A stretch of DNA of 64,000 nucleotides from DASSKP01 sp035695045. GTDB taxonomy: Bacteria > Actinomycetota > Actinomycetes > JAFAQI01. The notes beneath the pieces are model-generated. The model searched no databases. It worked only from the letters and a program-made list of their open reading frames with translations, and was not told the DNA's origin. The position numbers were made by a program, and so were the translations under genes. Location: the NCBI GenBank assembly GCA_035695045.1, contig DASSEX010000040.1:27958-91957 (forward strand). Direction: 5' to 3'. Below are positions 45,474-55,205 of the stretch, in pieces (the stretch's first letter is position 1; every line of letters starts with the position of its first letter).

Positions 45474-47177
45474 ATGTCGTACGACGCCCGCCCGTGGCTC
45501 GCGTCGTACCCGGACGACGTACCGACGGACTTCGACTTTCCGCAGGTGCCGTTGACGCGCCTGCTCGACGACGCCGCCGCGTCGTTCCCGGCGGGAGTTG
45601 CGATCACCGCGAGTGGAGCGATCTTCACCTACCGCCGCCTGCGCGAACTCGTCGACCGCTTCGCCGGCGGTCTCGCGTCGCTCGGCGTATCCCCGGGTGA
45701 CCGCGTCGCGCTGGTCCTTCCCAACTGCCCGCAGCACGTCATCGCGTTCTTCGCGGTGCTCCGCCTGGGCGCGACCGTGGTGCAGTGCAACCCGCTGTCG
45801 ACGGAAGCGGAGCTCAGGGACCAGCTGACCGACAGCGCACCGGCGGTCGTGGTCTGTCTGGACAGGGCACTCGAGACGGTCGAGCACCTGCGCGATGCCG
45901 TGGGCGTGCGACATGTCGTGGTCACGTCGCTGGCCGACTTCCTGCCCACCGGCCAGCGGATGCGCCTGCGGTTGCCGTTGCCCTCCGCGCGGGCCGCACG
46001 TGCCCGGCTGGTTGCCGACGTCGGCACGCCGAAGGACGTCGCGCAGTTCCGCACTCTTGCCGGATCGAAGGAACGGCCGCCGCAGGCACAGGTCGATCCG
46101 GCAACGGCTGTCGCCGTGCTGCAGTACACCGGAGGCACGACCGGGACTTCGAAGGCGGCCAAGCTCAGCCACGCCAACCTCGTGGCCAACGCCTACCAGA
46201 TGCGGCTGTGGCTGCCGGAGGCGACGAGCGGGCGCGAGACCACGCTCGCGGTGCTGCCGCTGTTCCACGTGTACGGGCTCACGCTGTGCCTGCTCGTGAC
46301 CGTCCTGCTCGCCGGCCGGCTGGTGCTGCTGCCGAGGTTCGACCTGGACCTGGTCTTCGACGCGATCGACGAGGACCGGCCGACGCTGTTCCCGGGCGTG
46401 CCGCCGATCTACCAGGCGTTGCTCGACGCGCCACGGCTGCGTCGTACCGACCTGCACTCGATACGTGCGTGCATATCCGGCGCGATGAAGCTACCCGTCG
46501 ACGTGCAGGAGCGCTTCGAACGGGTCACCGGAGGGCGGCTACTCGAGGGCTACGGCACAACGGAGACGTCGCCTGCGACCCACTGCCAGCCCTTGTCGGG
46601 GCCGCGCCGCCCGGGGACGGTCGGGCTGCCCCTGCCAGGGACTGACGCTCGCATCGTCGACCCGGACGACGCGACGCAGGAGATGCCCGTCGGGCAGCCC
46701 GGCGAGCTCGCGGTCCGCGGCCCGCAGGTGTTCCTCGGCTACTGGTCGGCCGACGCCGGCGAACAACCGCTCTTCGACGACGGCTGGCTGCTGACGGGTG
46801 ACATCGCCACCATGGACGAGGCCGGGTTCTTCTCGATCGTCGACCGCAAGAAGGATCTCGTCATCGCGGGTGGCTTCAACATCTATCCGGCCGAGGTCGA
46901 AGCGGTCATCCGCTCGCTCGACGCCGTCGCCGACTGCTGCGTGATCGGACTGCCGGACCGCTACCGCGGCGAGACGGTCAAGGCGTTCGTCGTGCCACGC
47001 TCGGGAGCTGAGCTGCGCGAGGCGCAGGTCATCGAGCACTGTGCCGCGCGGCTGTCGGCGTACAAGGTCCCGAAGCTGGTGGAACTGCGCGATGACCTGC
47101 CGCGCTCGGTCATGGGCAAGGCGTTGCGGCGTCTGCTGGTCGCCGAAGAGCTGGCGAAGCGAGAGGCCGCCTCATGA
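45474..47177 (+). CDS. AMP-forming acyl-CoA ligase (FadD-like)
   Basis: 567 residues; activates a carboxylic acid as acyl-AMP and transfers it to CoA. Motifs: P-loop YTGGTTGTSKAAKLSH, GYGTTETSP, LLTGDIATMDEAGFFSIVDR, DLVIAGGFNIYP, and the C-terminal catalytic Lys in SVMGKALRR. Long-chain fatty acid substrate is likely but not proven. ATG 45474 (SYDARPWL) chosen; GTG 45456 is an alternative. Its stop overlaps trpG (ATGA). Confidence 0.9.
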   Translation: MSYDARPWLASYPDDVPTDFDFPQVPLTRLLDDAAASFPAGVAITASGAIFTYRRLRELVDRFAGGLASLGVSPGDRVALVLPNCPQHVIAFFAVLRLGATVVQCNPLSTEAELRDQLTDSAPAVVVCLDRALETVEHLRDAVGVRHVVVTSLADFLPTGQRMRLRLPLPSARAARARLVADVGTPKDVAQFRTLAGSKERPPQAQVDPATAVAVLQYTGGTTGTSKAAKLSHANLVANAYQMRLWLPEATSGRETTLAVLPLFHVYGLTLCLLVTVLLAGRLVLLPRFDLDLVFDAIDEDRPTLFPGVPPIYQALLDAPRLRRTDLHSIRACISGAMKLPVDVQERFERVTGGRLLEGYGTTETSPATHCQPLSGPRRPGTVGLPLPGTDARIVDPDDATQEMPVGQPGELAVRGPQVFLGYWSADAGEQPLFDDGWLLTGDIATMDEAGFFSIVDRKKDLVIAGGFNIYPAEVEAVIRSLDAVADCCVIGLPDRYRGETVKAFVVPRSGAELREAQVIEHCAARLSAYKVPKLVELRDDLPRSVMGKALRRLLVAEELAKREAAS

Positions 47178-47818
47178 CGCGCGTTCTGGTCGTGGACAAC
47201 TACGACAGCTTCGTGTTCAACCTGGTGCAGTACCTCGGCCAGCTCGACGCCGAAGTCGTCGTACGCCGCAACGACGAGCTGACGGCGGACGAGCCGCTCG
47301 ACATGGGCGTCCAAGGTGTGCTGCTGTCCCCGGGTCCCGGTCGCCCCGAGGACGCCGGCGTGTGCGTCGAGCTCGTCCGGCGCTGTGGCGAGGCGGTGCC
47401 GATCCTCGGTGTGTGCCTCGGCCATCAGGCGATCGCGGTCGCGCACGGCGGCACAGTCGGACAAGCTCCCGAGCTGCTGCACGGCAAGACCAGCGAGGTC
47501 CATCACGAGGGCGTCGGCGTGCTGCGCGGACTGCCGAACCCGTTCATCGCGACGCGTTATCACTCGCTCGCCGTCGACGAGGCGTCCTTGCCCGGCGACC
47601 TCGAGGTCACTGCGCGCACCAGCGGCGGAGTGGTGATGGCGATGCGCGACCGGGACCGGCCCGTCGAAGGCGTGCAGTTCCACCCGGAGTCGGTGCTGAC
47701 AGAGGGTGGCCACCGCCTGCTCGCGAACTGGCTGGCGGTCTGCGGCGACGCGGATGCCGTCGACCGCGTTCCTGCGCTCGCGGCCAACCTCGAGCGTCAG
47801 CGAGCGGGCCGGGCCTGA
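47174..47818 (+). CDS. trpG: Anthranilate/aminodeoxychorismate synthase glutaminase subunit
   Basis: 214-residue class I glutamine amidotransferase: VVDNYDSFVFNLVQYL at the start, nucleophile Cys in LGVCLGHQAI, and His-Glu in FHPESVLTEGG. Supplies ammonia to TrpE or PabB; the mycobacterial counterpart at this locus is annotated trpG and may serve both. No synthase large subunit is nearby. Confidence 0.93.
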   Translation: MTRVLVVDNYDSFVFNLVQYLGQLDAEVVVRRNDELTADEPLDMGVQGVLLSPGPGRPEDAGVCVELVRRCGEAVPILGVCLGHQAIAVAHGGTVGQAPELLHGKTSEVHHEGVGVLRGLPNPFIATRYHSLAVDEASLPGDLEVTARTSGGVVMAMRDRDRPVEGVQFHPESVLTEGGHRLLANWLAVCGDADAVDRVPALAANLERQRAGRA

Positions 47819-47833
47819 TCGCGCGGTTTCGCT

Positions 47834-47864
47834 TCGCCGTCCGCTAGGGAGTTGGCGACGGCGA
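47834..47864. terminator. Possible hairpin between trpG and convergent pknB
   Basis: TCGCCGTC (47834-47841) and GACGGCGA (47857-47864) form a perfect 8-bp stem with a 15-nt loop, overlapping the last codons of pknB. Confidence 0.3.
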
Positions 47865-49592
47865 GCCGCTAGGAGAAGTGGACGGCGTCTGGCTCGGCGA
47901 CGCGGAGGGCGACTGGCTCGGTGACGGCGACGGGGATGGGCTGGGCTTCGTGTTGACGAAGATCTGGACCTGCGATCCGGTCTTCTCGAAGGTGCCCGCC
48001 GACGGCGACTGCCCGAGGACCGTGCCGTCAGGCTTCTTCGGGTTGTAGACCGCCGCCGGTTGCTCGACCACCACGAAGCCCGCCTGCTCGAGCAGGGTCG
48101 TCGCGGTGGCGCGGTCCTTGCCGACGACGTCGGGGATCTTCACCCGCGCGTTGGACACGAAGAGCGTGACCGCGGTGTTCTCCGGGACCTTGGCGCCGCC
48201 GACCGGGTCGGTGCCGAGCACCTGGCCGGCAGGGGCGTCTGAGTTGCGGGAGACGATCTGCCCGACGCGCAGCAATGCGACCCGCAGGCGCGCCTTGGCC
48301 TCGTCCTGGGTGAGTCCGACGAGATCGCTCGGGACCACGACCATGTGCTCGCCGAGCGACACGACGAGATCGACGCTCTGCCCCTTGCGCAGCAGGATGT
48401 CCGGGGGCGGGTCCTGCGAGATGACGTTGCCCTTCGGGACCTTCGGGTCGTACTGCTGGTCGACCTTGCCGACGGTCAGGCCCTTGCCGGCGAGCGTGGC
48501 CTCCGCGTCGGCGAGCGACTGGCCGACGACGTTGGGGGTGTTGACGTCACCGCCGCCGCTGCCGCTGAAGAAGTGCATCGCGGCGAGCAGGGTGAGCAGG
48601 AACACGGCAAGCGTCGCCAGGGCGAGCAGGACGTAGGCGACTCCCCGTCCGGTGCGCTCTGCCGGAGGCTGTCGGAGCAGCACCGTCGTCGCCGGCGGCG
48701 GCAGGAACGTGGCCGGCTCCGCCGCGAGCAGTGGTGTCGCCTCCACCGGGCGCCCGGCGAGGGCGCGCTCGATGTCGGCGCGCATCTCCCCGGCGGTCTG
48801 GTAGCGGTTGGCGGCGTTCTTCGCCATCGCCTTCAGGACGATCGCATCGATCGCAGGGGTGACGTCCGGCTCGATGCGCGACGGCGGCACCGGATCTTCC
48901 CGCACGTGCTGGTAGGCGACGGCGACGGCCGAGTCGCCGCTGAACGGCGGTCCGCCGGTCAGCAGCTCGTAGAGCAGGCAGCCGGTCGAGGACACGTCGC
49001 TGCGCGCGTCGACGTGCTCGCCCCGCGCCTGCTCCGGCGAGAGGTAGTGCGCCGTCCCGATGACCGCCGCGGTCTGCGTCATGGTCGCCGCGGTGCCGGT
49101 GACGGCCCGGGCGATGCCGAAGTCCATGACCTTGACCTCGCCGCCGGGCGTCAGCATCACGTTGCCCGGCTTCACATCGCGATGCACGATGCCCGCGCGA
49201 TGCGCCTGGTCGAGTGCCGCGCAGATCTGCGCCGTCAGCTCGAGCGCACGCCGGGGCAGCAGGCGGCCCTCCGCGTCGAGCACCTCGCGCAGCGTCCGGC
49301 CCTCGACGTACTCCATGACGATGTACGGCGTCGAGACGTTGCCCTCGCGGTCCTCGCCGGTGTCGTAGACGGCGACGATCGACGGGTGGTTGAGCGATGC
49401 CGCGGACTGTGCCTCGCGACGGAAGCGTCCCTGGAAGGAGGGGTCGCGCGCGAGCTCGGGCCGCAGCACCTTGACGGCCACGTCGCGACCCAGGCGGACG
49501 TCGCGGCCGAAGTGCACCTCGGCCATGCCGCCGTAGCCGAGCACCTCGCCCAGCTCGTAGCGTCCGCCGAGCAGACGCGCCTCAGTCGCCAT
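47844..49592 (-). CDS. pknB: Serine/threonine kinase PknB with three PASTA domains
   Basis: 582-residue transmembrane kinase. Kinase domain 11-275: Lys41 in VAVKVL, HRDVKPGN (Asp139), DFG 157-159, activation loop TATMTQTAAVIGTAHYLSPEQ with phosphorylatable Thr. Membrane segment about 318-343, then three PASTA repeats (about 350-415, 418-484, 485-552) that sense muropeptide/lipid II, and a Ser/Pro tail. Mycobacterial PknB has four PASTA repeats. Probable targets nearby are CwlM, FhaA and the pseudokinase. Its start overlaps pknA by 11 bp. Ser201 replaces the usual aromatic in SDVYSTGC. Confidence 0.95.
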   Translation of the reverse strand: MATEARLLGGRYELGEVLGYGGMAEVHFGRDVRLGRDVAVKVLRPELARDPSFQGRFRREAQSAASLNHPSIVAVYDTGEDREGNVSTPYIVMEYVEGRTLREVLDAEGRLLPRRALELTAQICAALDQAHRAGIVHRDVKPGNVMLTPGGEVKVMDFGIARAVTGTAATMTQTAAVIGTAHYLSPEQARGEHVDARSDVSSTGCLLYELLTGGPPFSGDSAVAVAYQHVREDPVPPSRIEPDVTPAIDAIVLKAMAKNAANRYQTAGEMRADIERALAGRPVEATPLLAAEPATFLPPPATTVLLRQPPAERTGRGVAYVLLALATLAVFLLTLLAAMHFFSGSGGGDVNTPNVVGQSLADAEATLAGKGLTVGKVDQQYDPKVPKGNVISQDPPPDILLRKGQSVDLVVSLGEHMVVVPSDLVGLTQDEAKARLRVALLRVGQIVSRNSDAPAGQVLGTDPVGGAKVPENTAVTLFVSNARVKIPDVVGKDRATATTLLEQAGFVVVEQPAAVYNPKKPDGTVLGQSPSAGTFEKTGSQVQIFVNTKPSPSPSPSPSQSPSASPSQTPSTSPSGSPSPTP

Positions 49593-51078
49593 GATCGTGA
49601 TGTCCGTGCTTGGGCTTGGCCGGCGTGGGTGCGGCCGCGACGGTCACCGTCACGGTGCTCCCCTCCCGCAGCGCCCCCGTCGGAGCGACTGCCGTCACGG
49701 TACCTGCCGGGGCGTGGGAAGGAGCGCTGACGACCGCGACTCGGAGGTGCTCGGCGGTCAGCGCCCGCTCGACATCGGGCAGCCGGCGGCCCAGCAGGTC
49801 CTCCGCGCGGACCTGGACCGTCCGCGGCCCGGCGGAGACGGTCAGCGTGACCGTCGTGCCCTTGCTGAGCCTGGTGCCGGCGCGCTCGGACTGCCGGATG
49901 ACCGTGCCGGGAGGCGCGGCTGCCGTGTGCACCGCCCGCCGGTCGGCCTGCAGGCCGACGCGTTCGAGGGCGGCCACGGCCTTGGCGTAGGGCGTCCCGA
50001 CCACCGAAGGCATGCTCGCGTACGCGGGTCCACCGCACGAGCGCAGCAGGAGAAACCCGAGCAGCACGACAGCGGCACCGATGGCGATGAGGACGTTGCG
50101 CACCCGGCGCTGCTGCCGCGCGGCATCGGCATCGGCGGCGGGCGTGGTTGCCGTCGGCGGCGACGCCACGGCCGCGACGGCGGGAGCGGTGAGGAGGCGG
50201 GTCTCTCCGGGTCGGGGTCCGGTGGCCGGCGGTGACTCTGCGGTCGCCGGCTCGTCGTGCAGCTGGGTCGCGAGCGCGAGAGCGGTCCGGCCGAAGTCGC
50301 CGGCACTCGAGGGACGTCTCGCGGGGTCCTTCTCCATGGCGCGCAGCACGAAGTCGGCGACGAGCGGTGGCACGTCCTTCGGCAGGGGCGGCGGTGTTGC
50401 CGTTGCGTGCGCCATCGCCACGCCGACGGCGGAGTCCGCGTGGAACGGCCGCTCTCCGCTCAGGCACTCGTAGGCGACCACGCCGAGGGAGTAGACGTCG
50501 CTCGCCGTCGTCGTCGAGCGGCCTGACGCCTGCTCCGGGGAGAGGTACGCCGCCGTGCCGACGACCATGCCGGTCTGCGTAACCGGCGCCGCGTCGACGA
50601 CGCGGGCGATGCCGAAGTCGGTGACCTTCACGACACCGTCCGGCCGGATGAGGATGTTGCCCGGCTTGACGTCGCGGTGGATGACACCGACGTCGTGCGC
50701 TGCCTGCAGTGCGAGCGCCGCCTGACCGACGATGTCGAGGGTCGACGCGGGCGTCAGCCTGCCGTCGCGAGCGAGGATGGTCGAGAGCGGCTCGCCCGCG
50801 ACCAGCTCCATGACGAGATAGGCCTTGTCGCCGACCTCGCCGTAGTCGAAGACGTTGGCGATGCCCGGATGGGACAGCGACGCGGTGTGCCGCGCCTCGT
50901 TGCGGAACCGCTCGAGGAAGTGCGGGTCGGCGGCGTACTCGGGCTTGAGCACCTTCACGGCCACCGCCCGGCCGAGCAGCGAGTCGTTCGCGCGCCACAC
51001 CTCGCCCATGCCACCCGTGGCGATGCGTTGCTGCAGCTGGTAGCGGTCGCCGAGGGTGAAGTCCGGAGCCAGCGTCAT
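49582..51078 (-). CDS. pknA: Serine/threonine kinase at the PknA position, with two PASTA domains
   Basis: 498 residues. Kinase domain about 13-270: Lys42, HRDVKPGN (Asp136), DFG 154-156, VGTAAYLSPEQ. Membrane segment about 327-346. The external part has two PASTA-type units (about 354-417, MPSVVGTPYAKAVAALERVG; and about 419-481, VRAEDLLGRRLPDVERAL), then a His/Lys-rich end. Mycobacterial PknA lacks PASTA, so external sensing here is expected to be shared by both kinases. ATG 51078 is 7 nt after pbpA. Confidence 0.93.
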   Translation of the reverse strand: MTLAPDFTLGDRYQLQQRIATGGMGEVWRANDSLLGRAVAVKVLKPEYAADPHFLERFRNEARHTASLSHPGIANVFDYGEVGDKAYLVMELVAGEPLSTILARDGRLTPASTLDIVGQAALALQAAHDVGVIHRDVKPGNILIRPDGVVKVTDFGIARVVDAAPVTQTGMVVGTAAYLSPEQASGRSTTTASDVYSLGVVAYECLSGERPFHADSAVGVAMAHATATPPPLPKDVPPLVADFVLRAMEKDPARRPSSAGDFGRTALALATQLHDEPATAESPPATGPRPGETRLLTAPAVAAVASPPTATTPAADADAARQQRRVRNVLIAIGAAVVLLGFLLLRSCGGPAYASMPSVVGTPYAKAVAALERVGLQADRRAVHTAAAPPGTVIRQSERAGTRLSKGTTVTLTVSAGPRTVQVRAEDLLGRRLPDVERALTAEHLRVAVVSAPSHAPAGTVTAVAPTGALREGSTVTVTVAAAPTPAKPKHGHHDHGD

Positions 51079-51085
51079 CGCCGGC

Positions 51086-52519
51086 TCACCGCCCGAGCAC
51101 CGCCTGCATCACCTGCCGCGCGATCGGTGCGGCCGCGACACCACCGGTTCCGCCGTGCTCGACGATGACCGCGATCGCGACGGTCGGGTTCTGCGCGGGG
51201 GCGAACGCGATGAACCAGGCGTGTGTCGGCTGACCGGGCACGTTCTCGGCGGTGCCGGTCTTGCCGGCCACGGCGACGCCGGGGATCTGCGCGGCGGTGC
51301 CCGTGCCCCTGCTGACGACCGACTGCATCATCTGCGTGAGCTGTGAGGCGACCTGCGAGCTCACGGCGCGACCGAACTCGGAGGGCTCGGTGACCGACAG
51401 CGTCGAGAGGTCGGGCGCGAGGGTGCGCTTGACGAGGTAGGGCTTCATGACGATTCCGTCGTTGGCGATGCCGGCGGCGACGAGAGCCATCTGCAGCGGT
51501 GTCACGGCGTCGCTGTACTGGCCGATCGCGGTGAAGGCGACCTGCGGCGGAGGAGCGTGGCCGTCGACGTGGCTCGCTGCGGACACCATCGGGATGGCCC
51601 ACTGGTGACCGAACCCGAACGCGTCGGCCTGGTGCTGGATCGCGCTGGCGCCGAGCTTCAGCCCCAGCCCGCCGTAAGCGGTGTTGCACGAGACCGTGAG
51701 CGCCTGAATCAGCGTGATCCTGCCGCCGCCACCGCACGTCTCGCCCTGGAAGTTCTGCAGCTTGTGCGTGGTCTCTGGCAGGGTCAGCTTGTCCGGCGCG
51801 TCGAGCAGGGACTGCGGGTGGAACCGGCCGCTGCTGAGCGCCGCTGCGGTGGTGATGACCTTGAACGTCGATCCCGGCGGATACGTCTGCGAGATGGCGC
51901 GGTCGAGCAGTGGCGACGCCTGGTCATGCAGCAAGGCGTCGTAGGACCGCTGGATCGCCGCCGGGTCGTGCACGGCCAGCCCGGTGGGGTCGTAGGACGG
52001 CGTCGACACCAGGGCGAGGATCGCGCCGCTCCGCGGGTCGAGCGCGACGACCGCTCCGCGCTTGCCGCGCATGGCGTTGTACGCCGTCTGCTGCGCCTTT
52101 GCGTTGATGGTCAGGTCGACGGTGCCGCCCTGCGGCTGGCGGCCGGTGAAGTAGTCGGACAGGCGCTTCACGAACAGCTTGTCGGAGCTGCCGGACAGGA
52201 TGTCGTTCTCCGCCTGCTCCATGCCGGTCGCGCCGATGCGGATGGAGTAGTAGCCGGTGATCGGCGCATACATCGCGCCGCCCGGATAAGTGCGGAGGTA
52301 CTTGTACTGGTCGTTGCTCTTCTGCGACTGCGCGATCGCGCGACCGTCGACGACGATGGGTCCGCGCCGGTTCTTGTACTCGTTGAGCAGCACGCGCACG
52401 TTGTGCGGGTTGTTCTTGAGCGACCGCGCTTCGCCGACCTGCACCCAGTTGGCGTTGACCAGCAAGGCGACGAACATCACCAGCGCCGCTATGGCGACCT
52501 TGCGCAGAGGGGCGTTCAT
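51086..52519 (-). CDS. pbpA: Class B penicillin-binding protein PbpA
   Basis: 477-residue transpeptidase partnered with RodA. N-terminal anchor (about 7-24), dimerisation/pedestal region, then the catalytic triad of motifs: SxxK in PPGSTFKV, SxN in VSCNTAYG, KTG in AGKTGTAE. ATG 52519 overlaps the rodA stop (ATGA); the longer frame upstream lies within rodA. Confidence 0.95.
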   Translation of the reverse strand: MNAPLRKVAIAALVMFVALLVNANWVQVGEARSLKNNPHNVRVLLNEYKNRRGPIVVDGRAIAQSQKSNDQYKYLRTYPGGAMYAPITGYYSIRIGATGMEQAENDILSGSSDKLFVKRLSDYFTGRQPQGGTVDLTINAKAQQTAYNAMRGKRGAVVALDPRSGAILALVSTPSYDPTGLAVHDPAAIQRSYDALLHDQASPLLDRAISQTYPPGSTFKVITTAAALSSGRFHPQSLLDAPDKLTLPETTHKLQNFQGETCGGGGRITLIQALTVSCNTAYGGLGLKLGASAIQHQADAFGFGHQWAIPMVSAASHVDGHAPPPQVAFTAIGQYSDAVTPLQMALVAAGIANDGIVMKPYLVKRTLAPDLSTLSVTEPSEFGRAVSSQVASQLTQMMQSVVSRGTGTAAQIPGVAVAGKTGTAENVPGQPTHAWFIAFAPAQNPTVAIAVIVEHGGTGGVAAAPIARQVMQAVLGR

Positions 52520-53931
52520 CGCCGCACCACCATCGTGGCCGCCTCGTCCGGGGTCGGTGGTCTCGGCGTCGCGCTCACCGGCCGTCGCGCGGCGTCGCTG
52601 ATGCGCAGCAGCAACGCAAGCAGCACCCAGTTGCTGACCAGGCTGGAGCCGCCGTACGACAGGAACGGCAGGGTCAGACCGGTCAGCGGCAGCAGCCTCG
52701 TGACCCCGCCGACCTGGACGAAGACCTGCAGGGCCAGGCCGAACGCGAGTCCGACCGCGAGCAGCTTGCCGAAGGCGTCGCGGACGCCGACCGCGGCGCG
52801 GATGCCGCGCAGCACCACCAGCAGGTAGAGCGTGAGCACCGCCATGACACCGCAGAGGCCGAGCTCTTCGCCGACGGTCGCCATGATGAAGTCGGTGTTG
52901 GCGAACGGCACGATGTCGGGGCGTCCCTGACCGAGACCGGTGCCGGAGATGCCGCCGCTGCCCATGCCGAACAGGCCTTGCGCGAGCTGGTAGCTGCCGC
53001 CGATCGCCCGGTTGTAGATGCGCTCGTCGAACGGGTGCAGCCACGCGTCGAACCGGGCGTGGACGTGCCCGATGACGTGGCTCGCGATGAACGCCCCGAC
53101 CACGAACAGCACGACACCGACGACCAGCCAGGACCAGCGCTGCGTGGCGACGTAGAGGACGACGAGGAAGATGCCGAAGAACAGCAGGCTCGAGCCGAGG
53201 TCGCTCTCCCGCACCAGGATCAGCAGCGACAGCCCCCAGGCGACGAGGATCGGACCGAGGTCACGGGCGCGCGGGAGATCGAGACCGAGGATGCGACGTC
53301 CGGCGAGGGCGAGCAGCTCGCGCTTGCGCACCAGGTAGCCCGCGAAGAAGACCTCCAGCGCCAGCTTCGCGATCTCGCCCGGCTGGATCGAGAACCCCCC
53401 GAAGCGGATCCAGATGCGCGCGCCGTTGACCTCGCTGTGGCTCGCCGGGAGGACAGCCGGGATCGCGAGCAGCAGGAGGGCGACGACCATCGCGGTGTAG
53501 GTGTACTGCTCGAGCCGGCGATGGTCGCGGATGACGACGAGCACGAGCACGAACAGCGCGACGCCGATGACGGTCCACTCGAGCTGGAGTGGCGCGGCGC
53601 CGTGCACCGGCGGGGAGTGCGAAGCCTTCGCCCGGTCGGCGGCCGCGAAGTCGAGCCGGCGAATCAGGACGAGGCCGAGGCCGTTGAGCACCGCCGCGAT
53701 CGGCAGGAGCACGGGGTCGGCGTACGGCGCGAACTTCCGAACCGCCACGTGGGCGGCGGCGAACAACGCGGTGAGGCCGAGGCCGTAGCTGATGGTGCTC
53801 GTCGGGAGGTGCTGCGAGTGCGCGAGCCCCACGTCGGCGTAGGCGACCAGGGTCAGCACGATGCCGAACACCAGGAGCGTGAGCTCCGTGCCCCGCCGCC
53901 GTGGCTGCGCCGGAGGCGCGACCGTGGTCAT
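52516..53931 (-). CDS. rodA: SEDS peptidoglycan polymerase RodA/FtsW
   Basis: 471 residues, about 11-12 membrane segments. SEDS features: INGARIWIRFGGFSIQPGE form (NGARIWIRFGG), QPGEIAKLALEVFFAGYL, ARFDAWLHPF, and FANTDFIMATVGEELG. Polymerises glycan strands with PbpA. ATG 53931 overlaps pstP stop. Confidence 0.95.
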   Translation of the reverse strand: MTTVAPPAQPRRRGTELTLLVFGIVLTLVAYADVGLAHSQHLPTSTISYGLGLTALFAAAHVAVRKFAPYADPVLLPIAAVLNGLGLVLIRRLDFAAADRAKASHSPPVHGAAPLQLEWTVIGVALFVLVLVVIRDHRRLEQYTYTAMVVALLLLAIPAVLPASHSEVNGARIWIRFGGFSIQPGEIAKLALEVFFAGYLVRKRELLALAGRRILGLDLPRARDLGPILVAWGLSLLILVRESDLGSSLLFFGIFLVVLYVATQRWSWLVVGVVLFVVGAFIASHVIGHVHARFDAWLHPFDERIYNRAIGGSYQLAQGLFGMGSGGISGTGLGQGRPDIVPFANTDFIMATVGEELGLCGVMAVLTLYLLVVLRGIRAAVGVRDAFGKLLAVGLAFGLALQVFVQVGGVTRLLPLTGLTLPFLSYGGSSLVSNWVLLALLLRISDAARRPVSATPRPPTPDEAATMVVRR

Positions 53932-55205
53932 GTGGTGGTCCGGCAGTAGGTCGGCGGAGGCGGCGGCTTGCGCTTCTTACCGGCTGCCTGCTTCGCGTCG
54001 GTGGCGATCTTGTCGCAGGTCTCCTTGCGCAGGTCGGCCAGAATGCGTACGGCGTCCGCGCGGTTCTTCGCCTGGATCCCGTCGTGGACGCGCGGCTGCT
54101 CGAAGTCCGGCAGAGCGGACACCGGCAGGTCGCTGCTCTCGTCGAGATGCGACAGGTCGACGCCCGCGAACGAACCGCTGACTCCGCGGTAGATGCCGAC
54201 GGTCTTGCTCGCGGTGATGCCGACGTAGAACTGCTGCCGCAGGACGACCCACGTCGCGACGATGCCGCCACCGACCAGCAGGACCAGGACGACCGCGAGG
54301 GCGATGAACCGCCGCCGGCCGCGCCGGTCCGGCCGACGGTCCTCCTCGTCGGGCTCGACGGCTGCGGGCTCGTCCGCGGCGGGCCGGGGCTGGATGGCGG
54401 CCGCTCGTGCCGCCGGGGTGTCGCCCGCCGTCGACGGCGCTCCTTCGTCGGCTGCTGCCCCGCCGACGATGGGTGAGTCGGCCGCCGCGTCGTCGACGAT
54501 GTCCGCGACGATGCAGGTGATGTTGTCCGGGCCCCCGGCACGGAGCGCGAGCTCGACCAGGCGGTCGCAGGCCGCCTGCGGGTCGGGGACGCGCAGTGCC
54601 TCGAGCATCGTCTCCTCGGACACGACCCCGGACAGCCCGTCGGTGCAGAGCAGGTAGCGGTCGCCGGGATGTGCCTCGCGCACCGAAAGGTCGAGCTCGA
54701 TCTCCCCGCGACCGTCGAGCGCCCGCGTGATCCAGGAGCGCTGCGGGTGGGTCGTGGCCTCCTCAGGCGTGATCCGGCCTTCGTCGACGAGGCTCTGCAC
54801 GAGTGTGTGGTCGTGGGTGATCTGGCTGAGCGCGCCGTCGCGGAGCAGGTAGGCGCGGGAGTCTCCGACGTGGACGAGGCCCAGGCGCTGGCCCGCGGAG
54901 AGCAGTGCGGTCAGCGTCGTGCCCATGCCTTCGAGGGCGCTGTCGGCGGCGACCATGTCACGCAGGTAGCCGTTGGCGGTCTCCACCGAGTCGCGAAGCG
55001 CGCTGATCAGGTCGCTGCCGGGCAGGTCGTCGTCCAAGGGCGCGACCGTCTCGATCGCCACCCGGCTCGCGACCTCGCCTGCAGCGTGGCCGCCCATGCC
55101 GTCCGCAACCGCCAGCAGCCGCGGCCCGGCGTACATCGCGTCCTCGTTGCCCGCGCGCAGCAGCCCGACGTCACTGCGTGCGCCGAACCGCAGCCCGAGG
55201 CTCAC
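53928..55205 (-). CDS. pstP: PP2C-type phosphatase PstP
   Basis: 425 residues. Catalytic PPM domain 1-238: NEDAMYAG, VADGMGGHAAGE, VGDSRAYLLRDG, LLCTDGLSGV, GGPDNITCIV supply the metal-binding Asp residues. Membrane segment about 297-319, then an external domain. Removes phosphate placed by PknA and PknB. GTG 55205 overlaps the fhaB stop. Confidence 0.95.
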   Translation of the reverse strand: MSLGLRFGARSDVGLLRAGNEDAMYAGPRLLAVADGMGGHAAGEVASRVAIETVAPLDDDLPGSDLISALRDSVETANGYLRDMVAADSALEGMGTTLTALLSAGQRLGLVHVGDSRAYLLRDGALSQITHDHTLVQSLVDEGRITPEEATTHPQRSWITRALDGRGEIELDLSVREAHPGDRYLLCTDGLSGVVSEETMLEALRVPDPQAACDRLVELALRAGGPDNITCIVADIVDDAAADSPIVGGAAADEGAPSTAGDTPAARAAAIQPRPAADEPAAVEPDEEDRRPDRRGRRRFIALAVVLVLLVGGGIVATWVVLRQQFYVGITASKTVGIYRGVSGSFAGVDLSHLDESSDLPVSALPDFEQPRVHDGIQAKNRADAVRILADLRKETCDKIATDAKQAAGKKRKPPPPPTYCRTTT

